Assembly: GCA_964481035.1 (NCBI GenBank)
Contig: CAYZSE010000063.1
Span: 1 to 19,092, forward strand
DNA: 19,092 nt
Origin: JAAAPF01 sp964481035
Lineage (GTDB): Bacteria; Pseudomonadota; Alphaproteobacteria; Geminicoccales; Geminicoccaceae
Reading direction: 5' to 3'
Part shown: positions 14,485 through 19,092 of the stretch, piece by piece
Layout of the letters: each line of letters opens with the position of its first letter
How positions within the stretch are numbered: position 1 is the first letter of the stretch
Notes under the pieces: model-generated
The model's database searches: none
What the model was told of the DNA's origin: nothing
Seen by the model: only the letters and a program-made list of their open reading frames with translations
Made by a program: the position numbers and the translations under genes

Positions 14485-15885
14485 ATGATCACCGACGAGC
14501 GGGGCCTCGCGCTCACCACGACGAGCGACGCCGCGGCGCGCGCCTTCGACGACGTCGTCGTCTGCTATCTCGAATACCGCCTCAGGATCGGCCGGGCGAT
14601 CAAGGCCATGCTCGACGCCGACCCCGATTTCGTCATGGGCCGCGTGCTGGTGGGCTATCTGATGATGTCCCGCGGCACGCCCGCGGGCGCGGCCGATGCC
14701 GCCACCTCGCTCGCCGCGGCCAAGGCGCGGGTCGACGACCGCCTGAGCACGCGCGAGCGGATGCACCTGGAGGCGCTCGAGAGCTGGGTCACGGGCCACG
14801 CCGAGCGCGCCTGCCGGCTGTGGGAGGAGATCCTCGTCCACTGGCCCCTCGATCTCCTGGCCCTGCGCTTCGCCCATTTCCAATCCTTCTGGCTCGGCAC
14901 CCACCGCCGGATGCGCAACGTCGTCGTCCGCGCGCTGCCGGCCTGGGACCGGCAGGTGCCCCGCTACGGCGACGTGCTCGGCATGGCCGCGTTCGGTCAC
15001 GAGGAGCTGGGCGACTACGCGACGGCCGAGCGCCTGGGCCGCACGGCGGTCGCACTCAACCCCGAGGACATGTGGTCGATCCATGCCGTCGCGCACGTCA
15101 TGGAGATGCAGGATCGCCATGGCGAGGGCCTCGCCTGGCTCGATTTCCCCGCCGACCGCTGGGCCGACCGGGCGGCGATGCGCACCCACATCTGGTGGCA
15201 CAAGGCGCTCTTCCACTTCGAGCGCGGCGACCTCGGCGACGTCCTGGCTCTCTACGACACGCTCGTCGATCCGGGCGAGGACATGTTCTACATCGACATG
15301 CAAAATTGTGCCTCGTTGCTCGCCCGTGTCGAGCTCTTGGGCGGTGATGTCGGCGACCGCTGGGCACGGCTCGCCGACCGCGCCGTCGGCTGGGTCGACA
15401 ACCACCTCATGGCCTTCACCGACGTCCACACCATCATGCCGCTGGCCCGCGAGCGTCGCCCCGAGGCCCAGCGCTTTCTCGCCTCGCTCGCCTGCTTCGC
15501 GCAGTCCGACGACGACAACGCGGCGCGCGCCCGCGAGCATGTCCTGCCGGTGTGCACGGCCGTCGAGTCGTTCTACAGCGGCGATTACGCGCGCACGATC
15601 GAGCTGCTCTTCCCGCGCAAGGACGCCCTCACCGCCATCGGCGGCAGCCACGCCCAGCGCGACGTCTTCCACCTCATGCTGCTCGAGGCGGCCCTTCGTT
15701 CGGACCGCTTCGATCTCGCCCGGTCCCTCGCTGGCGAACGGGTGACGCTGCGCGCGCACAGCCACGGCAGCTGGCTCAAATACGCCGAGGCGCTCGCCGG
15801 CGGGGGCGACGCGGCGGGCGCGGCCGCCGCGCGAGCGCGGGCTGCGGCTGGGCTCAAGCCGAGAGAAATGCCGGCTCTTTCCTAG
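14485..15885 (+). CDS. TTC38-like tetratricopeptide repeat protein
   Basis: Alpha-helical repeat protein of 466 residues without signal peptide or membrane segment. It resembles the TTC38 family, whose human member is 469 residues. Shared blocks are WSIHAVAHVMEM (197-208), the following WWHKALFHFERGDL segment with a YDTLV turn, and GGSHAQRDVFHLMLLEAAL (386 onward). The repeats probably form a protein-binding superhelix; no catalytic function is established for the family. The ATG at 14485 is chosen over the in-frame ATG at 14422 because GGGAG lies 9 nt upstream and the leader of the longer form is basic and unrelated. It is divergent from ychF (136 bp apart) and convergent with pth, so it sits as a reverse-strand insert in the translation-gene cluster. 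Confidence 0.88.
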   Translation: MITDERGLALTTTSDAAARAFDDVVVCYLEYRLRIGRAIKAMLDADPDFVMGRVLVGYLMMSRGTPAGAADAATSLAAAKARVDDRLSTRERMHLEALESWVTGHAERACRLWEEILVHWPLDLLALRFAHFQSFWLGTHRRMRNVVVRALPAWDRQVPRYGDVLGMAAFGHEELGDYATAERLGRTAVALNPEDMWSIHAVAHVMEMQDRHGEGLAWLDFPADRWADRAAMRTHIWWHKALFHFERGDLGDVLALYDTLVDPGEDMFYIDMQNCASLLARVELLGGDVGDRWARLADRAVGWVDNHLMAFTDVHTIMPLARERRPEAQRFLASLACFAQSDDDNAARAREHVLPVCTAVESFYSGDYARTIELLFPRKDALTAIGGSHAQRDVFHLMLLEAALRSDRFDLARSLAGERVTLRAHSHGSWLKYAEALAGGGDAAGAAAARARAAAGLKPREMPALS

Positions 15886-16006
15886 GGAACGGCGCCGATA
15901 TCGGCGCCGATGGCCGCAGCCGCACCGCGCCCGGCGTCACGACGGCCTCGACTTCGCCGGCCGGCGACGAGATGACCCGGGTCCGATCGCGTGGCTCGCT
16001 TCGCAT
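15854..16006 (-). CDS. Possible small protein (50 residues)
   Basis: Minus-strand ORF starting at ATG 16006 with a very good ribosome site (GGGAGG, 5 nt spacing). The product has a plausible composition (TRVISSPAGEVEAVVTPGAV) and no membrane segment. I do not recognise it. It overlaps the last 32 bp of the TPR gene on the opposite strand and contains the palindrome just after that gene. It lies downstream of pth on the same strand, 114 bp away. It could equally be a chance ORF. Confidence 0.35.
   Translation of the reverse strand: MRSEPRDRTRVISSPAGEVEAVVTPGAVRLRPSAPISAPFPRKEPAFLSA
15890..15909. repeat. Perfect 20-bp palindrome after the TPR gene
   Basis: Two copies of the self-complementary octamer CGGCGCCG flank ATAT, starting 5 bases after the TPR stop. 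As RNA it forms an 8-bp stem with a 4-nt loop, in either direction. No T-run follows on the plus strand. It may be a transcription-ending or RNA-stabilising hairpin at this convergent junction. Confidence 0.5.
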
Positions 16007-16095
16007 GCGTCCCTCCCGCTCGAGTACGCCTTCGCAACTACGCGGTCGAGGGCCGAGCGATCTGTGCATTTTATTACACGCGGCGCGCTCGGGCT

Positions 16096-16119
16096 GCCGC
16101 CGGGCGCGCGGGCGGCGGC
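16096..16119 (-). terminator. Hairpin after pth
   Basis: A 7-bp GC stem (16113-16119 with 16096-16102) begins two bases after the pth stop on the minus strand. An AT-rich stretch (16065-16078) follows about 18 nt later rather than directly, so it is not a classic intrinsic terminator. Confidence 0.4.
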
Positions 16120-16120
16120 C

Positions 16121-16705
16121 TCAAGCGCCGCGCTCGTCCTGCATCAGCAGGGCGACGCGGTTCATGAAGCCCGCGTCGTCGCCGGCCGCGAGCTTCGGCG
16201 CGGCGTCGACCACGGCGTCGAGGAAGCGGGCGAGGTCGGGGATCTCGGCCTTGGCGAAGTTGCCGAGGACGTGGCCGGTCACCCGATTCCTGTCGCCCGG
16301 ATGGCCGATCCCGAGGCGGACCCGCTTGAACTCCTTGGTGCCCAGATGCGCGTCGAGCGAGCGCAGGCCATTGTGCCCGGCGACGCCCCCGCCGACCTTC
16401 ACCCGGCACTTGAACGGCACGAGATCGAGTTCGTCGTGGAAGACGACGACGTCGCTCGGCGCCAGCTTGTAGAAGCGGAGCGCTTCACCGACGGCCCGGC
16501 CGCTGTCGTTCATGTAGGTCGTCGGCTTCAAGAGCAGCACCTTGGCGCTGCCGAGCGGTCCCTCGCTCACCAGCCCGCGAAACTTGCTGCGCCAGGCTGG
16601 AAAGTGGAAGCGCTCGGCCAGGAGGTCGAGCGCCATGAAGCCGATGTTGTGGCGATGGCCGGCGTAGGAGCCGCCGGGGTTGCCCAGGCCGACGAACAGC
16701 CGCAT
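16121..16705 (-). CDS. pth: Peptidyl-tRNA hydrolase
   Basis: Cytoplasmic enzyme of 194 residues that cleaves the ester bond of peptidyl-tRNAs dropped from ribosomes, recycling tRNA; the family norm is about 190-200 residues. The signature N-terminus MRLFVGLGNPG is present. Catalytic and binding residues are in place by comparison with E. coli: His19 (HRHN; E. coli His20), Asn66 (TYMNDSG; Asn68), Asp91 (FHDELDL; Asp93) and Asn112 (GHNGLRS; Asn114). The start is 10 nt after the rplY stop, so the two are co-transcribed. The very short spacing is the usual arrangement for this pair. Confidence 0.98.
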   Translation of the reverse strand: MRLFVGLGNPGGSYAGHRHNIGFMALDLLAERFHFPAWRSKFRGLVSEGPLGSAKVLLLKPTTYMNDSGRAVGEALRFYKLAPSDVVVFHDELDLVPFKCRVKVGGGVAGHNGLRSLDAHLGTKEFKRVRLGIGHPGDRNRVTGHVLGNFAKAEIPDLARFLDAVVDAAPKLAAGDDAGFMNRVALLMQDERGA

Positions 16706-16715
16706 GGCGTGGCCG

Positions 16716-17342
16716 TCAGACCTCCTCCGCGCCCTGCTCCGCTTCGCCTTCGGCGCCGCCCTCCGGACCGCCCTTGCCCGTGATGGTGGCGATCGTGAAA
16801 TCGCGATCGGTGATCGTGAGCTCGACCCCGGCCGGCAGCGCGATCGCGCTGATGTGGAGGGATTCGCCGATGTCCAGGCTCGCGAGGTCGGCCTCGATCT
16901 GGTCGGGGATGCGATCGATCGGGCACGCCAGCTCGATCTCGCGCCGCACGACGTTGAGCACGCCGCCGCGCTTCAACCCGGGGCAGCGCTCCTCGCCGAG
17001 AAAGACGACCGGCACCTGCACCGTGATCGTGCTGCCCTCCGTCGCGCGGACGAAATCGACGTGCAACGGGAACGCCTCGTCGACGACCGGGTGCACCTGG
17101 CACTCGCGCGGTACGACCCGCAGCTTGCGGTCGCCGAAGTCGAGCTCGACGACCGAGTTGAAGAAGTTGGCGTTGGTCTGGAGCTGCTTTCTGAGCTCCT
17201 TCATCAGCACCACGCACATCTCTGGCGCCGCGGGGCCGCCGTAGATCACCGCCGGCACCCGGCCGGTCTCGCGCAGGCGACGGTTGGGCCCCTTGCCGGT
17301 CGCCGCGCGGGGCTCCGCCGGCAGGCTCACCACTTCGGACAT
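16716..17342 (-). CDS. rplY: 50S ribosomal protein L25 (long, CTC-type)
   Basis: Ribosomal protein of 208 residues that binds 5S rRNA in the large subunit. It is the long two-domain form (N-terminal L25 domain about 1-95, C-terminal TL5/CTC beta domain about 100-190), unlike the roughly 95-residue E. coli protein. The N-terminus has the usual RRLRETGRVPAVIYGG segment, and the C-terminus ends in a Gly/Glu-rich acidic tail. The start at 17342 is chosen by homology (MSEVVSLPAEPR) and by GGGAGAAGG just upstream; the frame is open 17 codons further. It lies between prs (55 bp upstream) and pth (10 bp downstream) as in many alphaproteobacteria. Confidence 0.97.
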   Translation of the reverse strand: MSEVVSLPAEPRAATGKGPNRRLRETGRVPAVIYGGPAAPEMCVVLMKELRKQLQTNANFFNSVVELDFGDRKLRVVPRECQVHPVVDEAFPLHVDFVRATEGSTITVQVPVVFLGEERCPGLKRGGVLNVVRREIELACPIDRIPDQIEADLASLDIGESLHISAIALPAGVELTITDRDFTIATITGKGGPEGGAEGEAEQGAEEV

Positions 17343-17397
17343 GTCCTTCTCCCACCCCTCCGACACGGGCCCATCCCGCCTCGGACAGATCATGCGT

Positions 17398-18330
17398 TCA
17401 GTCGAACAGGCTGGAGACCGAGCTCTCGCTCGAGATCCGGCTGATCGCCTCGCCCATCAGCTGGGCGATGGACAACAGGCGAATCTTCTCGGTCACCCTG
17501 ACGCCCTCGGTCGCCCGAATGCTGTCGGTGACGACCAGCTGAACGAGCGAACTCGCGGCCACCCGCGCCACCGCTCCCGCCGACAGCACGCCGTGCGTCA
17601 CGTAGGCGTAAACGCCGGTGCTGCCCTTGGCGAGCAGCGCGTCGGCCGCGTTGCAGAGCGTGCCGCCGCTGTCGATGATGTCGTCGAAGAGGACGCATCG
17701 TCTCCCTTCGACCTCGCCGATGACGTTGACGACTGCCGACACTCCAGCGCGCTCGCGGCGCTTGTCGACGATGGCCAGCGGCACGTCAAGGCGCTTGGCC
17801 AGCGCGCGCGCCCGGGCGACGCCGCCGACGTCGGGGGAGACGATCACCAGGTCCTCGCCACCGAGATTGTTCTCGATGTCGGGCGCGAACAGCGGCGCCG
17901 CGTAGAGGTTGTCGACGGGGATGTCGAAGAAGCCTTGGATCTGTCCGGCGTGCAGATCCATCGTCAGCACCCGCGACGCGCCGGCCACGGTGATGAGGTT
18001 GGCCACGAGCTTGGCCGAGATCGGCGTTCGCGGGCCCGGCTTGCGGTCCTGCCGCGCGTAGCCGAAGTAAGGGATCACCGCGGTGATCCGCTTGGCCGAC
18101 GCGCGCCGGAGCGCGTCGAGGCAGACCAGTAGCTCCATGAGGTTGTCGTTCGCCGGGTAGGACGTCGACTGGATGACGAAGACGTCCTCGCCGCGCACGT
18201 TCTCGTGGATCTCGACCCACACCTCCATGTCGTTGAAGCGCTGCACGGTGGCCCTCGTCAGATCGGCCCGGAGATAGGCGGCGATGGCCTCGGCCAGCGG
18301 ACGGTTGCTGTTGCCGGCGAGCAGCTTCAT
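17398..18330 (-). CDS. prs: Ribose-phosphate pyrophosphokinase (PRPP synthetase)
   Basis: Class I enzyme of 310 residues converting ribose-5-phosphate and ATP to PRPP and AMP, feeding purine, pyrimidine, NAD, histidine and tryptophan synthesis. Visible motifs: ENVRGEDVFVIQST and NDNLMELL near the N-terminus, AVIPYFGYARQDRK, the metal/phosphate signature DLHAGQIQGFF, the flexible-loop KRRERAG, and the PRPP-binding loop VLFDDIIDSGGTL. GGAG lies 8 nt before the ATG. It heads the prs-rplY-pth set. The M24-fold gene upstream on the same strand ends 85 bp before this start, so a promoter in that gap is likely but not resolvable by eye. Confidence 0.98.
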   Translation of the reverse strand: MKLLAGNSNRPLAEAIAAYLRADLTRATVQRFNDMEVWVEIHENVRGEDVFVIQSTSYPANDNLMELLVCLDALRRASAKRITAVIPYFGYARQDRKPGPRTPISAKLVANLITVAGASRVLTMDLHAGQIQGFFDIPVDNLYAAPLFAPDIENNLGGEDLVIVSPDVGGVARARALAKRLDVPLAIVDKRRERAGVSAVVNVIGEVEGRRCVLFDDIIDSGGTLCNAADALLAKGSTGVYAYVTHGVLSAGAVARVAASSLVQLVVTDSIRATEGVRVTEKIRLLSIAQLMGEAISRISSESSVSSLFD

Positions 18331-18415
18331 GGGCGGGGCTCCAAAGACGGTGCCGGTTAGCTAGCAATCCTGCCCACGCTCCGCAACGCGGCGCGAAGCG
18401 GAAAACGCGACCTGC

Positions 18416-19092
18416 TCAGCACCGGATCAGCTCGAGCGGCGTGGCGGTCAGCGGTTCCGGCGCGCCGTCCGTGACCCGCGAGGTCCGCCCCAGCGTCATG
18501 GCGGTGCCGGTCGCGCTGTCCATGAGGATGATGTGAAGGAAGATCACCATCTCGGGCTCGAGCTCGACCGGGTTGTCGGCGTAGACCATCGGCCAGTCCA
18601 TCCACGACGGTGCGAAGACCGCGCCCAGGGAGTAGCCGCAGGCGTTCAGCCGATGCGCGCTCAATCCCAGCCGGTCGAGGATGCTCGCATGGGCGGCGTA
18701 GACCTCGCCCACCGAGTAGCCTGCCCGCAGCCGCGCCTCGCACGCGACGAGGGCCTCCTGCGCCGCCGCGAACAGCTCGAGGTGGCGGGAGCTGGTGCGC
18801 CCGACGCAGATCGTCCGCATCTGCGCACAATGATAGCGGCGGTAGGTGCCGGCCCACTCGAGCGTGAGTTGGTCTTCGGCATCGAGACGTCGCCGCCCGG
18901 TATGGGCGCGGCAGAGCAAGGCGTAAGGCCCGCTGCCGATCACCAGCGGGTTGCCCATGTCGTCGCCGTCACCGGCGTGGATCGCGCCCATCAGTGCGGC
19001 CTGGACGGCCGCCTCGTCGGCGCCCGGCCCGACGATCGCCAACGCCGCTCGCAGCGCGGCGTCGCTGAGCCTCGCTGCCTTGCGCACATAGG
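18416..19092 (-). CDS. M24-fold (creatinase/aminopeptidase-like) hydrolase, N-terminus beyond right edge
   Basis: The last 225 or so residues of a pita-bread-fold protein; the frame is open to the edge (reading ...YVRKAARLSDAAL), so the GTG at 19087 is probably internal. M24 members include Xaa-Pro peptidases, creatinase and ectoine hydrolase. Compared with the metal-dependent consensus, the segment LTLEWAGTYRRYHCAQMRT has Glu and Ala where two Asp ligands are expected. NACGYSLG replaces the His motif, and no Glu is found in the EPG-equivalent position (MVIFLHIIL). This fits the metal-independent creatinase/ectoine-hydrolase branch, so an amide hydrolase on a small amino-acid derivative is more likely than a peptidase. 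The substrate cannot be set. It is on the same strand as prs. Confidence 0.85.
   Translation of the reverse strand, partial: YVRKAARLSDAALRAALAIVGPGADEAAVQAALMGAIHAGDGDDMGNPLVIGSGPYALLCRAHTGRRRLDAEDQLTLEWAGTYRRYHCAQMRTICVGRTSSRHLELFAAAQEALVACEARLRAGYSVGEVYAAHASILDRLGLSAHRLNACGYSLGAVFAPSWMDWPMVYADNPVELEPEMVIFLHIILMDSATGTAMTLGRTSRVTDGAPEPLTATPLELIRC

Noticed and set aside
13032..15347. 771-codon plus-strand frame across ychF and the TPR gene
   Set aside because: It is antisense to ychF and then off-frame in the TPR gene; composition is shadow-like.
1..19092. CRISPR array, rRNA, prophage or transposase
   Set aside because: No regularly spaced repeats, rRNA motifs, or transposase/integrase-like proteins are visible on either strand.

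Overview
The window is high-GC DNA that reads like an alphaproteobacterial chromosome, probably Rhodospirillales-like. The grounds are a TAXI-type TRAP transporter with a fused permease, the housekeeping order prs-rplY-pth, an alphaproteobacterial-type Prs, and a conserved transglutaminase / ATP-grasp / alpha-E operon. The lineage is an inference from gene content and protein style; no rRNA is present. Because of the GC content, most long open frames are antisense or off-frame shadows. One even fuses in frame to a real gene (CBS protein, 2707).

Layout. (1) 1-2472, minus: TAXI TRAP transporter, with the solute-binding protein followed by a fused permease that runs off the left edge and a hairpin between them. 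(2) 2707-4234, plus: a two-CBS-domain protein with a C-terminal membrane anchor, then a PfkB-type phosphofructokinase. (3) 4464-11217, plus: a three-gene operon encoding a transglutaminase-DUF2126 protein, a circularly permuted ATP-grasp/alpha-E fusion, and a second transglutaminase. It resembles the clusters that often carry the proteasome-like peptidase Anbu, but no Anbu gene is visible here. (4) 11343-13247: an accessory-looking stretch with an orphan HicB-like protein, a long interrupted palindrome, a hypothetical minus-strand frame with no convincing start, tRNA-Gly(CCC), and about 585 bp with no recognisable gene. (5) 13248-18330: ychF, pth, rplY and prs on the minus strand, interrupted by an opposite-strand TTC38-like TPR gene and possibly a 50-codon ORF. 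(6) 18416-19092, minus: an M24-fold protein, cut by the right edge, that appears to have lost its metal ligands.

How the genes work together. Prs makes PRPP, L25 sits in the ribosome, Pth recycles peptidyl-tRNA and YchF is ribosome-associated, so region 5 is a nucleotide/translation neighbourhood. The TRAP system imports an unknown organic solute. The transglutaminase/ATP-grasp operon is the least understood system in the window. Its parts suggest ATP-dependent formation of amide or peptide bonds coupled to cysteine-protease-like cleavage or transfer, but the substrate is unknown. It is a known conserved cluster of unknown function rather than an entirely undescribed one.
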